Virus record (IMG/VR): IMGVR_UViG_3300023110_001595
Location: 1-64,000 of that record
Length of the DNA stretch: 64,000 nucleotides
Strand: one strand, 5' to 3'
DNA from: a virus
Under the pieces are notes generated by a model. It saw nothing but the letters and a program-made list of their open reading frames with translations, searched no databases and was not told the origin of the DNA. The position numbers and the translations under genes are program-made. Positions 16,074 through 24,443 of this stretch are shown piece after piece (the first letter of the stretch is position 1; every line of letters starts with the position of its first letter).

Positions 16074-16835
16074 ATGTTAAAAACTTTTCATCAAAAACTA
16101 TTATTTTTACAATCAGTGCTTTATATAACAAGCATTATTGGTTTGATATTTTATTGGGATCCTATATGGCTGCTGTTATCTGTGTTTGGAAAATATATAT
16201 TTGCTAATTTAGGTTTAGAAATTGGTTATCATAGATTACTATCGCATAGAAGTTTTACTACAAGCAGAACAGTAGAAAACATTTTAACATTCTTAGGAGT
16301 ATATGGTGGTTTTGGTCCTAGTTTAACTTGGACGGCTAATCATAGAGTACATCATAAAAACAGTGATAGGGAAGGTGATCCTCATCCTGCTTCAGAAACT
16401 TGGAAAACATTTTTTTGGTTAAATGATAAAGTTCCAGTAAATCCTAGTGTAGTTAGAGATTTGCTACGAAATCCATTTCATAAATTTTTGCGTGATTGGT
16501 ATTTTACAATTTGGTATTTAACATTAATAGTTGCATTTATTATAGATCCACGTATTGCAATTTATCTATTTGCTATTCCAGGAGCAACAGGACTTTTAAG
16601 TGGTGCAGCAATAAACATACTATGTCATAAATTTGGATACAGGAATTTTGAAACAAAAGATAAAAGCACAAATAATTGGTGGGTAAATCTTTATGCAACT
16701 TTTGGTGGAAGCGGATGGCATAACAATCATCATGCTAATCCTGGCAGTTATACTACAAAAGTCAAATGGTGGGAATGGGACTTAGATGGTTGGATTATTG
16801 AAAAGTTTTTGATGAAAAAGGAATCTTTAAAATGA
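16074..16835 (+). CDS. Second membrane fatty-acid desaturase
   Basis: A 253-residue desaturase, a paralogue of the one at 12736. The histidine boxes are HRLLSH (His53...His58), HRVHH (His90, His93, His94) and HNNHH near residue 213. Hydrophobic segments flank them (FLQSVLYITSIIGLIFYW; TFLGVYGGFGPSLTW; LIVAFIIDPRIAIYLFAI). The two copies differ enough in sequence to have different positional or substrate specificity. It lies in the same operon and its end overlaps the start of the gene at 16832. Confidence 0.85.
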   Translation: MLKTFHQKLLFLQSVLYITSIIGLIFYWDPIWLLLSVFGKYIFANLGLEIGYHRLLSHRSFTTSRTVENILTFLGVYGGFGPSLTWTANHRVHHKNSDREGDPHPASETWKTFFWLNDKVPVNPSVVRDLLRNPFHKFLRDWYFTIWYLTLIVAFIIDPRIAIYLFAIPGATGLLSGAAINILCHKFGYRNFETKDKSTNNWWVNLYATFGGSGWHNNHHANPGSYTTKVKWWEWDLDGWIIEKFLMKKESLK

Positions 16836-18028
16836 TAATTATGTTAGATAAAGATGATCCTAAAATTACTAAATTTAGAGAAAAAATATTTGAAGAAGAT
16901 TTAAATTTGCCTTTAAGTTATATGAATTATGGCTTAAACAAATTAAAAAGAATAACAGACAATAAACTAAGCGAAGAAGAATATCAAAATGCATTTAAAG
17001 CATCTAATGTAAAATGGAACGATGAAAAAATAGATAAAGTATGGTTAATGCCTAATGTTGCAATTAGTGCTGCATACGAAATTGATAATGATACATATAG
17101 AGGTGGATATTTAACATATACACTTAAATCTAAAAGGTCAAAATTTAGAAGTTTAAATTTCAAAGAATTTGGGTTTTTAACACATCAATGCATAAGAGCT
17201 TGCGAGCTAGGTAAAAAAGAATTAATATTAACTGTGTATGAGTATAACAGAAAAATGTCTGCACAAGTGCGGGCGTTAAAACACAAAGGCTATGCCGATG
17301 TAGCAGGAAATATCTTGCATCAAGAATTTGATTACAAAGGTATAAAAAGTCTTAATGGTGTAGATCAACATATTTTTAGTATAGATTTTGAAAAACTATT
17401 TAAAAAATACGATCCATATCTTCTTGAAATGAAAAATGAGGAAACTTTACCTGTAAAAGCAAAATATCCTACACAACCAGAAAAATATCCTTATGTTGTA
17501 GATTTAGGATTATCTGTAGATGTAGATGTTCTACAAAAAGAATTTGATGATTTTGATAAAAAAGACAATTATATGCTAAAACGCCTAAATGATTTTGTAA
17601 TAAGTCCAAGTATAAACATTATTTTAATGACGTACTTAGGATTTCGAAGTAGTGTATATCAAGGTGTAAGTTTAAACAAACCAGGAAGTTTAGAATTAAA
17701 AGAGTCAGTGGGTTCTGCTACTAGAGATTTGTTAGATAAGTTTGATGATGTATGCAGGGTAAATTATATTACGACTCATAAAGGATGGAAAACAAAATCT
17801 CATAAAGATCACGAAGATTATACAACACAAGGATTTAGAATTATAATTCCATTTGCCGAAATGAAAATGACGTTTGAAAAACGTGTTGAATATATGTTCA
17901 AACCAGGGAGAGCTTACTTTGTAAATGTTGCTGTTGAACACGTAGGCGAACACGGAAGTTTATTAAATACACGTACAGGAATACTTTTTAAAATGTGTAA
18001 TGATAAAATGATTTGGGATAACGTATGA
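16832..18028 (+). CDS. Two-domain protein with C-terminal 2OG-Fe(II) oxygenase-like domain
   Basis: A 398-residue protein. Residues of about 1-190 form a mixed alpha/beta region (RGGYLTYTLKSKRSKFRS; CELGKKELILTVYEYNRKM) that might be acyltransferase-like, although I cannot confirm this. Residues of about 215-398 have a 2OG oxygenase pattern: KSHKDHEDYTTQGFR with an HxD-type motif (near 323), AVEHVGEHG (His near 369), then LNTRTGILFKM with an Arg. A fusion of a transferase and an oxygenase would suit small-molecule tailoring. The start overlaps the desaturase and the stop overlaps the radical SAM start. Confidence 0.55.
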   Translation: MIIMLDKDDPKITKFREKIFEEDLNLPLSYMNYGLNKLKRITDNKLSEEEYQNAFKASNVKWNDEKIDKVWLMPNVAISAAYEIDNDTYRGGYLTYTLKSKRSKFRSLNFKEFGFLTHQCIRACELGKKELILTVYEYNRKMSAQVRALKHKGYADVAGNILHQEFDYKGIKSLNGVDQHIFSIDFEKLFKKYDPYLLEMKNEETLPVKAKYPTQPEKYPYVVDLGLSVDVDVLQKEFDDFDKKDNYMLKRLNDFVISPSINIILMTYLGFRSSVYQGVSLNKPGSLELKESVGSATRDLLDKFDDVCRVNYITTHKGWKTKSHKDHEDYTTQGFRIIIPFAEMKMTFEKRVEYMFKPGRAYFVNVAVEHVGEHGSLLNTRTGILFKMCNDKMIWDNV

Positions 18029-19578
18029 GTCTATTTTTGTGTGTAATACCAAAGCACAGCGTAAATGTGCCGCCTTTGAGTCTTGGTTTTTTACAAGGGG
18101 CTTGTAAAAAACACGGAGTGAATGTACAAATACGTGATTTTAATTTTGACTTATGGCAAAAAACAATTTATACAGACAAATGGCACAGTATTTGGCTCGA
18201 GACAAATCAAACATTATTCAAAGGCGAAGAATTTAATAAGTTTTGTGAAGAAATGTATGACAATGAGATACATTCTTGGGCAAAAGAAATTGTTGCTACA
18301 GATCATACACATATTGGTATTAGTTGTTTTAGTCATAGAAGTTTGCCTACATTTAAAAAACTTGCCACAGCAGTTAGAAAATTAGATCCTAAAAAAATTA
18401 TTATTGTAGGTGGTGCTCCTATGACACAATATGGCAAACATATTTTAGAAATGGATCTTGCAGATTTTGTAGTTTTGAGTGAAGGTGAGGAAGTATTACC
18501 TAATATTGTTAAAGGAAAATACAAACCTGGTATTATAGAAACAAAACAAATTGACAATTTAGATAATCTAGAAATTCCAGACTATACAGGTTTAGATATA
18601 ACACAATACACAGGAGGTTCTCCTGTAGGTGATCAAGTAAGAGATGTAAAATATAAAAAGCGTAACGAACTAGCAATTATTGGTAGTAGAGGTTGTGTTA
18701 GAAAATGCACATTTTGTGATGTAGAAGCATATTGGCCTAAATTTCGTTGGCGTAGCGCACAAAACATATTTGACGAAATGATGCACTACAAAGATACTTA
18801 TAGTATTGATAGGTTTTTCTTTTATGATAGCTTAGTAAATGGTAACACAAAACAATTTGAAGAGTTACTTGATCTAATTATTGCTGCGGGTTCGCCATTT
18901 AAAGGAATGCAAGGACTTGCAATATTTAAAAGAATGCCTGAACGTATATTTAAAAAAATGCGAAAAGCAAGATGGCATAGCATGATTATTGGAGTTGAAA
19001 GTTTTAGCCAAGAAGTGCGTGATCATATGCGTAAAAAATTCTCTAACAAAATAATGCATGAAAATTTAGAACATTACAAAAAATATAAAATAAATTTAGT
19101 ACTCTTAATGATTGTGGGTTATCCTGGCGAACTAGAAAAACATCATAAAGAAAATTATGAATGGATGAAAAATAACAGACAATTTGCAGGTAATCCTATC
19201 AAACAAATCGAAGTTGGGACTACAATGTTAGTATTTCCTGGTTCTCCTGTGTTTTATGAAAATATGTTTGAATACTATGTAGATGATAACGGAGATTGGG
19301 TAGTAACTAACGGAAAAGAAATAAACAATATGAAAATCCGAAACGCAAGACGTAAAGATTTGATAAAATGGGCTGAAGAATTTGGGTTAGGAACTAATAG
19401 TGTTTATGGCACTGGTGGACAACTAGTAGGTGATGTTGAAGATAGAGACATTGTAAATAAAATACATAAATTAGAACACAGCACGGATCTAAAATTAGAA
19501 GATGAATATGTAAAACAAGTCTTAGGTTGGGAAAGTGATCCTAATCGTCAGACACATGAATTTTGGCAAATGTTATAA
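18025..19578 (+). CDS. Cobalamin-binding-type radical SAM enzyme
   Basis: A 517-residue class-B-like radical SAM protein. The first 170 residues look like a B12-binding Rossmann domain (PPLSLGFLQGACKKHGVNV; HIGISCFSHRSLPTFKKL; KKIIIVGGAPMTQYG; DFVVLSEGEEVLPNI). The 4Fe-4S motif is GCVRKCTFC (Cys224, Cys228, Cys231), followed by a typical barrel. Members methylate unactivated carbons or do other radical chemistry on lipids, sugars and antibiotics. It ends the + strand operon, and the convergent radical SAM gene overlaps its last 6 bases. It has no SPASM-like cysteine cluster at the C-terminus. Confidence 0.8.
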   Translation: MSLFLCVIPKHSVNVPPLSLGFLQGACKKHGVNVQIRDFNFDLWQKTIYTDKWHSIWLETNQTLFKGEEFNKFCEEMYDNEIHSWAKEIVATDHTHIGISCFSHRSLPTFKKLATAVRKLDPKKIIIVGGAPMTQYGKHILEMDLADFVVLSEGEEVLPNIVKGKYKPGIIETKQIDNLDNLEIPDYTGLDITQYTGGSPVGDQVRDVKYKKRNELAIIGSRGCVRKCTFCDVEAYWPKFRWRSAQNIFDEMMHYKDTYSIDRFFFYDSLVNGNTKQFEELLDLIIAAGSPFKGMQGLAIFKRMPERIFKKMRKARWHSMIIGVESFSQEVRDHMRKKFSNKIMHENLEHYKKYKINLVLLMIVGYPGELEKHHKENYEWMKNNRQFAGNPIKQIEVGTTMLVFPGSPVFYENMFEYYVDDNGDWVVTNGKEINNMKIRNARRKDLIKWAEEFGLGTNSVYGTGGQLVGDVEDRDIVNKIHKLEHSTDLKLEDEYVKQVLGWESDPNRQTHEFWQML

Positions 19579-20685
19579 TTTTCTTTTTGGTATTTTACTA
19601 TCAGCACTACTTACACAACTATCTGTTATACATGGCATAGCAGAATCAAAGAGTTTAAATCCTGTTTCTATATTGCCTAGTGGAACATCGTGACAACTGT
19701 ACGAACGTTTAATACTTCCATCAGGTTCTCTAATTATAATTCCTTGATAGCCAGCATTACAACTCCAACCTTTGAACTTGTTAAAATTAAATGCATTAAA
19801 TCTTTCTGCTTGATCCATATACCATGCTTTCCCATCTTTGTCTCTAAATTCAACTTGAAAATGCCAAGGCACACTTGCATCTGGTTTATGATATGCATCA
19901 GCAGGTATCTCAAACTTAGGACTAGGACGTCCTGACCATTTTCGTTTTACTTCTGTGTAGGCCCTTTGTGGCATTCCGTTCCAGAGTCGTTTGAGGTCTT
20001 CTTCTTTGTATCCGTCAACCACTCTTGACGCAGTAGGATCGGACTGTGGTTTGAGGGTAACGTTGATTCCTTGTTCGTGGAAGAAGAGTGCGTTTTCCCA
20101 GTCTCTCTCGAACCACTCAGGTACCATAACCATATTAATGGTAATCTGTACATCATGTTCTTGACACAGGATTAACTTGTCTGCAAAGTCCTGCATCTTC
20201 TCCTTTGTATCTAAATGTTCTGTGTGCAGACTTGCTGTTATACTTGCTCTATGGAATGGCTTTACACATTCTACATACTGTTCAAACCATTTCATAGGGC
20301 GTGAACAGTTTGATGTCATATGGACACTAGTATAGTTAGTGTTATCAACATCGTTGGCAAGATGCTCCAAAATATCCAAGTAACCAGGATGGAAAGTAGG
20401 TTCCCCACCGCTAAGGCTAAAATGGAAACTATTAAATCTATTCTCACGTGCTTGCCTTTTTATCTCATCGATTGTATGAAGACAGAGTTCTGTAGGTCTA
20501 TGGTCTTTACGATCGCTACGGGCATAAGGCCAACAATAACTGCATCGGTAGTTACAGAATCTTCCAAGTAACCAAGATACTGTGAATATGTCACGATACA
20601 ATAAAGTACGCTGACCAACGCTAACGATGTCATCAAACGGTATCTTAGTGAAGTCATAGTTACTCCATTTTAAATCTTCAGTCAT
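19573..20685 (-). CDS. Radical SAM enzyme (CNYRCSYC type) with C-terminal cysteines
   Basis: A 370-residue radical SAM protein. The cluster motif is CNYRCSYC (Cys44, Cys48, Cys51) after WLLGRF, and the SAM-binding GGEP is in FSLSGGEPTFHPG. A C-terminal region holds several cysteines (SCNAG, SYSCHDV, MPCITDSCVSS), consistent with a Twitch/SPASM-like auxiliary site. It resembles the gene at 25473 (shared GRxCNYxCSYC and GGEPT). A consensus promoter lies 5 bases before its ATG, predicting a leaderless mRNA. It sits next to a QueC-like gene on the same strand. Confidence 0.8.
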   Translation of the reverse strand: MTEDLKWSNYDFTKIPFDDIVSVGQRTLLYRDIFTVSWLLGRFCNYRCSYCWPYARSDRKDHRPTELCLHTIDEIKRQARENRFNSFHFSLSGGEPTFHPGYLDILEHLANDVDNTNYTSVHMTSNCSRPMKWFEQYVECVKPFHRASITASLHTEHLDTKEKMQDFADKLILCQEHDVQITINMVMVPEWFERDWENALFFHEQGINVTLKPQSDPTASRVVDGYKEEDLKRLWNGMPQRAYTEVKRKWSGRPSPKFEIPADAYHKPDASVPWHFQVEFRDKDGKAWYMDQAERFNAFNFNKFKGWSCNAGYQGIIIREPDGSIKRSYSCHDVPLGNIETGFKLFDSAMPCITDSCVSSADSKIPKRKL

Positions 20686-20690
20686 ATTTT

Positions 20691-20719
20691 ATTATACTCT
20701 ATTCCTATATATTTGTCAA
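20691..20719 (-). promoter_or_regulatory. Consensus sigma70 promoter TTGACA-N17-TATAAT, leaderless arrangement
   Basis: On the minus strand a perfect -35 (20719-20714) and perfect -10 (20696-20691) are separated by 17 bases. Only 5 bases (AAAAT) separate the -10 from the ATG at 20685, so the transcript would start at or inside the start codon. Confidence 0.75.
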
Positions 20720-20724
20720 TTAAA

Positions 20725-21363
20725 TTATAAAGAGCCAAACGCCCATTTACGTTCTTTACACCACCAACAAGCATCACAGTGTCCTAAAAACCCTATTCTA
20801 TGTTCAACTTCGCAACTTCTTGTAAGAGGAAACAATTCGTAAGTTAATCCATAATGATCATACAAAGATTTTATGACTTTTTTATCACTGTTGGTAAAAG
20901 GCGTACAAAAAGTATCAGCAATAAAGATGGGACGTTCTAAATTTGGATTACGTGTAATTTGTTCGGTATTCCAACTCGGTCCACAAAAACTGTCAGCTAT
21001 ATCTTTAGGAGGATTAGCTGTGAGTGCTGTGTACAAATATGCAGAATTTTTAGAGGTTTCTTGCCCTGCTACATAGTTACAAAATGCAGGACTGTCTTGC
21101 ACTTCTGCATAACTTATGTAATGTTTTACATTCCAATATCCTGTAAGTTGGATACATTTTTCAATAACATTAGTAGACGTAATAGCTGTGATTCTACTTC
21201 TTTCATTGTTTGCAAGTGTATGTATGTGTATTGTACCTTGTTTTTTATGTTTCATCAAAATGTACAATAATAACGAACTATCTGCGCCGCCTGAGCACAA
21301 AAGAGAAATGTCTTTGTTTTCGCAAAATGGTATGTATAAATCAGCTATTTTAATTTCTTGCAT
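20725..21363 (-). CDS. QueC-like PP-loop ATPase (copy 1)
   Basis: A 212-residue PP-loop (N-type ATP pyrophosphatase) protein. The ATG at 21363 is preferred over an upstream TTG at 21372. The P-loop is SGGADSS (residues 24-30). The C-terminus carries TRSCE...CDACWWCKERKWAFG, a Cys-x11-Cys-x2-Cys-x2-Cys set that matches the zinc site of QueC (7-cyano-7-deazaguanine synthase). QueC converts a carboxylate to a nitrile through an adenylate and ammonia. Here four paralogues occur without QueD or FolE in the window, so a different acid substrate is likely. It is about the length of QueC. Confidence 0.75.
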   Translation of the reverse strand: MQEIKIADLYIPFCENKDISLLCSGGADSSLLLYILMKHKKQGTIHIHTLANNERSRITAITSTNVIEKCIQLTGYWNVKHYISYAEVQDSPAFCNYVAGQETSKNSAYLYTALTANPPKDIADSFCGPSWNTEQITRNPNLERPIFIADTFCTPFTNSDKKVIKSLYDHYGLTYELFPLTRSCEVEHRIGFLGHCDACWWCKERKWAFGSL

Positions 21364-21370
21364 CACAAAC

Positions 21371-21389
21371 AATATTTATTATAAATATT
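21371..21389. promoter_or_regulatory. Palindromic bidirectional late promoter box
   Basis: AATATTTATTATAAATATT is a perfect 9-bp inverted repeat around one central T. It reads TATAAATA on the + strand (toward the nitroreductase at 21393) and AATAAATA on the - strand (toward the QueC-like gene at 21363). Both reads fit the NATAAATA late-promoter class. On the + strand only 5 bases separate the box from the ATG. Confidence 0.5.
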
Positions 21390-21392
21390 TGT

Positions 21393-22334
21393 ATGAGACA
21401 AATTATTGATAATGCTATAATCTGGATGAAAGAAAATTATCCAGATCGTACAAATGAATATGAAAAGTGTTATAGAGATTTAGAGTATATATGCAATGCT
21501 ATTGAGAAAGACTGCATAAACGATACCACCGATCATATTACAAGAATAGGTAATATGTTTTGGCAAGATGATATACGAATGGTAGAAACTTATGAAGTAG
21601 AAATAGCAACGTACAAATTTTTATTAAACGAGTATTCAAAACGTAAAAACGAAGAAACATTTTCAAAAGTAAAACGTAGTATCGATAAATTAATACACAT
21701 TGTAGAGCATGGTATATCTGCAGATTCTGCTTGGCACAAAATAGTCAATGCAAGTAAAAATGCAAATCACTGTCAACGTAATTGGTTTTTCGGAAAACAA
21801 ATTCCAAGCACTACTGTAGATAGTCTAATTCACGTTGCAACCAATATGCCTACTAAACAAAATTTGGAACTTTATAGATTAATAGTATCAACTAACAGAG
21901 ATTTAAACCATAGTTTATACCAATTATCTATATCAGAAGACGGAACTCCAAAGAATCGTAATTCTCAAATTGATGCTAACGTTGTCTTTGTATATTGTAT
22001 AAACACAGAATACGATTCAAAAAATTCAATTGATTTAGATCTAGCAGGTGCCAAATTACATTATGCAATAGGAATAAGCTCAGGTGCTGTATCATTAGCT
22101 GCCAATCAAATGGGATTACGAACAGGATTTTGCCAATGTTATTTAGGAACAAGGGTAAGAGATTTACTCATTAGTAAAGGAGTTGATTTAAAAGAAACTG
22201 ATCTTCCTGAACTAATGCTAGGCATAGGTATACCTAATGTAAAATATAAATGGACAGATGTTGTAAAACGTGATAACATTATTAACGAGATCGAACCTCA
22301 TTTCAAAAATGTAACAGTAAACCTAATTAATTAA
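21393..22334 (+). CDS. Nitroreductase-family FMN oxidoreductase
   Basis: A 313-residue protein. The first 110 residues are a helical extension (YEKCYRDLEYICNAIEKD). The rest reads as a nitroreductase: PSTTVDSLIHVATNMPTKQN (FMN-binding start), IDANVVFVYCIN, HYAIGISSGAVSLAANQMG with the LGLRTG-like turn, and LPELMLGIGIPN at the end. It is the only + strand gene inside the minus-strand island and converges on the SGNH gene at 22323. FMN reductases of this family often oxidise or reduce small-molecule intermediates, for example azoline oxidation or B12 ligand synthesis. The substrate here is unknown. An ATG at 21426 is an alternative start. Confidence 0.65.
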   Translation: MRQIIDNAIIWMKENYPDRTNEYEKCYRDLEYICNAIEKDCINDTTDHITRIGNMFWQDDIRMVETYEVEIATYKFLLNEYSKRKNEETFSKVKRSIDKLIHIVEHGISADSAWHKIVNASKNANHCQRNWFFGKQIPSTTVDSLIHVATNMPTKQNLELYRLIVSTNRDLNHSLYQLSISEDGTPKNRNSQIDANVVFVYCINTEYDSKNSIDLDLAGAKLHYAIGISSGAVSLAANQMGLRTGFCQCYLGTRVRDLLISKGVDLKETDLPELMLGIGIPNVKYKWTDVVKRDNIINEIEPHFKNVTVNLIN

Positions 22335-23120
22335 TTGGTTAAAATATGATTCAAAGTATTTTTTGATTAATTTTGTCCAAACTTTTTGATGTAAATGATA
22401 TCCATCGGGATAAATGAAAACATTTTTTCTAATATTTTCATCGTCGGGTTTGAAATTATAAAGCTCACAAACTTTATGATCAAGCGTAAAATTACCTATT
22501 GTTTTAAAATTGTGTAAAGAAAATTCTCTTTGCACTCTAGTTTCATATATTATATCATTATCTACACTGAACCATATTACTTGATGTCCAAACATTTTTA
22601 TTAATGCATTTATTGCTAAAAGTTTAGAAATTTGTTCTTCGGCTTCCATTCTTCTGTCAGACATTGTTTTAACACGAAGTATACTTTTTATTGTTTTTTT
22701 ATCTATTTCTAAATCTTCGCCGTTCCATAATTTACTGATGCCATAGTAACAAATATATTTTTCCCATACACCGCGATCTTCTGTTCCTAAAATACTTTGA
22801 TCACTCCAAAACCCTGGCAAACCGTCTACCATGTCCCATTCTTTATATTCTAACAAATTCTTTCTATAATAATCTTGATATCTTCCTATAGTAGGTATTT
22901 CAGCAAATATTAAACATTTTTCTTTTTTATGTTTATTCATTATACCGTGCATACGAGAAAAATAACTTTCTATACCTAGTGCATATATCCCATAATTACT
23001 AAATTCTACATCATAATTATCAGTTACAAATGTTCCCATTGTATTCCATCTAGGAACTGTATGGCTTGTTCCAAATAATATTACTCTATTAAAATTTTCC
23101 AAACGCCCAATACCTTTCAT
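22323..23120 (-). CDS. SGNH-hydrolase-like protein (copy 1)
   Basis: A 265-residue protein with the blocks of SGNH/GDSL hydrolases. Block I is LFGTSHT (Ser19). A Gly/Asn-type turn lies in NYGIYALG. The catalytic Asp-x-x-His pair is in PDGYHLHQK near the C-terminus. Divergent SGNH proteins deacetylate or acylate surface sugars. It overlaps the end of the QueC-like gene at 23089 by 32 bases, so the two are co-translated. Two other SGNH-like genes lie in the same island (23732, 36166). Confidence 0.6.
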   Translation of the reverse strand: MKGIGRLENFNRVILFGTSHTVPRWNTMGTFVTDNYDVEFSNYGIYALGIESYFSRMHGIMNKHKKEKCLIFAEIPTIGRYQDYYRKNLLEYKEWDMVDGLPGFWSDQSILGTEDRGVWEKYICYYGISKLWNGEDLEIDKKTIKSILRVKTMSDRRMEAEEQISKLLAINALIKMFGHQVIWFSVDNDIIYETRVQREFSLHNFKTIGNFTLDHKVCELYNFKPDDENIRKNVFIYPDGYHLHQKVWTKLIKKYFESYFNQLIN

Positions 23121-23739
23121 GGCACCACCAACAATCTTTACAAGGTTTTGTAAAATCCTCGGTCACATCCTTCCATCCTTCGCAACTTCTTGTAATTGGA
23201 AAAAGACTATCTAAAATACCATATTTTTTGTATTTTTCAGCAAGTTTATCTTTAGTTAATTTTCCGTAGGGCAAATAAAGTGCGGGTTGGATAAAATCAA
23301 AGAATAAACGTTTTCCTTCTTTTCGATCAGGTACAGGACAGGTTTCAACAATATCTATAGTTTTATTATCAATTACAACTACGGCGTCTTTGACCGGAGC
23401 CATACTAACTGCATTCATTTGTAAATCAATATTGTATTTTTTATAAATTTCTGTTTGAGCTTTATCAAAAAAATCTTTTTGTGGTGCTGGTACATAATGG
23501 ATATGATGTTTTACTATTAGATTATTGTTAAAATAATTACTTATAAATCGAACAACATTAGCAGCAACAGCACTATTCCAATTTTGTTTCAAAGAATGCG
23601 AAAGAGTGAGAACGTGTATATCCTTTTTATATGAATTATCAACACAAGTTTTTACCAATTCAAATAGCATAAGCGAACTATCTGCGCCACCACTACAATT
23701 TACTAAAATGTTATTGTAATCTTTAATATAATTATTCAC
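23089..23739 (-). CDS. QueC-like PP-loop ATPase (copy 2)
   Basis: This 216-residue PP-loop protein starts with GTG at 23739, overlapping the SGNH stop, with AGGA about 9 bases upstream. The P-loop SGGADSS lies at residues 16-22. The C-terminal zinc-type set is TRSCEG...CKDCWWCHERYWAFG (Cys-x13-Cys-x2-Cys-x2-Cys). It contains an unusual NAVSMAPVKDAVVVID segment where QueC would hold other substrate loops. It is flanked by SGNH genes on both sides. The conserved FPITRSCEG motif is shared by all four copies. Confidence 0.75.
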   Translation of the reverse strand: MNNYIKDYNNILVNCSGGADSSLMLFELVKTCVDNSYKKDIHVLTLSHSLKQNWNSAVAANVVRFISNYFNNNLIVKHHIHYVPAPQKDFFDKAQTEIYKKYNIDLQMNAVSMAPVKDAVVVIDNKTIDIVETCPVPDRKEGKRLFFDFIQPALYLPYGKLTKDKLAEKYKKYGILDSLFPITRSCEGWKDVTEDFTKPCKDCWWCHERYWAFGKF

Positions 23740-24442
23740 GCCATTTTCCTAAATTGTATCCTGGATACTTTTCAGCAATCATATCAAAAACAAGTTTTGC
23801 AACTAACTTATTTCCTTTGCCATTCATATGCATACCTTTGTCTAAAACAAAAGTATCTGGAAATCCAAGAGTTTCTTCTATACTTGTACAATTATTATGT
23901 TTATTTTTATTGAACCAAGAAAACGTAATATTATCAATTCCTATGTTATCAAGTATTACATCTCCCGCCATAAGAAATGCTCTATCATATTGTTCCATTA
24001 CTTCATGGTGTGTATGTTTATAATATGACGTATGTAATTTTTGTTTTGTTCTTTCATTATATAATTTGCTTTGTAGGCCATTTGTTGTGCTTGTAAATAT
24101 GCACAAATGAGGATTATAATACTTTCTATGCATTGCATAATATCTTACATCAATTCCTATCATCCAATTAAGCAAATTATTTTCAAATTCTATGTTAGGG
24201 TTTACATAATGATGTCTATAAGGAGTTGTAATTTGTCTAATTATAATGTCTGGTTTAATTTTATAAATTGCTCTTTCCATAAGTCGATAAGCAAGGAAAT
24301 TACTACCTCCTCCTATTCCTAAATTAAACACTTTTGAATTAGGTATTAGTTGCTGCAATTGATAAGGATAAGTTTCTTTATGAGTACGAATACCAGTACA
24401 AAACCCATCTGTATAACTACATCCTACACACACTATTTTCAT
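23732..24442 (-). CDS. SGNH-hydrolase-like protein (copy 2)
   Basis: A 236-residue SGNH-family protein read from the ATG at 24442 (a GTG at 24454 is in frame; GGAA lies close upstream of the ATG). Block I is CVGCSYTDGF (Ser9), block II is NLGIGGGSNFLAYRL, and the catalytic Asp/His pair lies in DKGMHMNGKGN near the end. No signal peptide is present, so it acts in the cytoplasm or on the virion. It lies between a radical SAM gene and a QueC-like gene and overlaps the latter (GTGAATAA). Esterase or sugar O-acetyl transfer/removal is known for the family. Confidence 0.7.
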   Translation of the reverse strand: MKIVCVGCSYTDGFCTGIRTHKETYPYQLQQLIPNSKVFNLGIGGGSNFLAYRLMERAIYKIKPDIIIRQITTPYRHHYVNPNIEFENNLLNWMIGIDVRYYAMHRKYYNPHLCIFTSTTNGLQSKLYNERTKQKLHTSYYKHTHHEVMEQYDRAFLMAGDVILDNIGIDNITFSWFNKNKHNNCTSIEETLGFPDTFVLDKGMHMNGKGNKLVAKLVFDMIAEKYPGYNLGKWRE

Positions 24443-24443
24443 T

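Noticed and set aside
19573-20685. Assignment as QueE
   Set aside because: The protein is far longer than QueE and has C-terminal cysteines. Only the adjacency to a QueC-like gene suggests QueE.
20725-23739. QatABCD-type defence (QatC is QueC-like)
   Set aside because: No QatA ATPase, QatB or TatD-like nuclease is adjacent.
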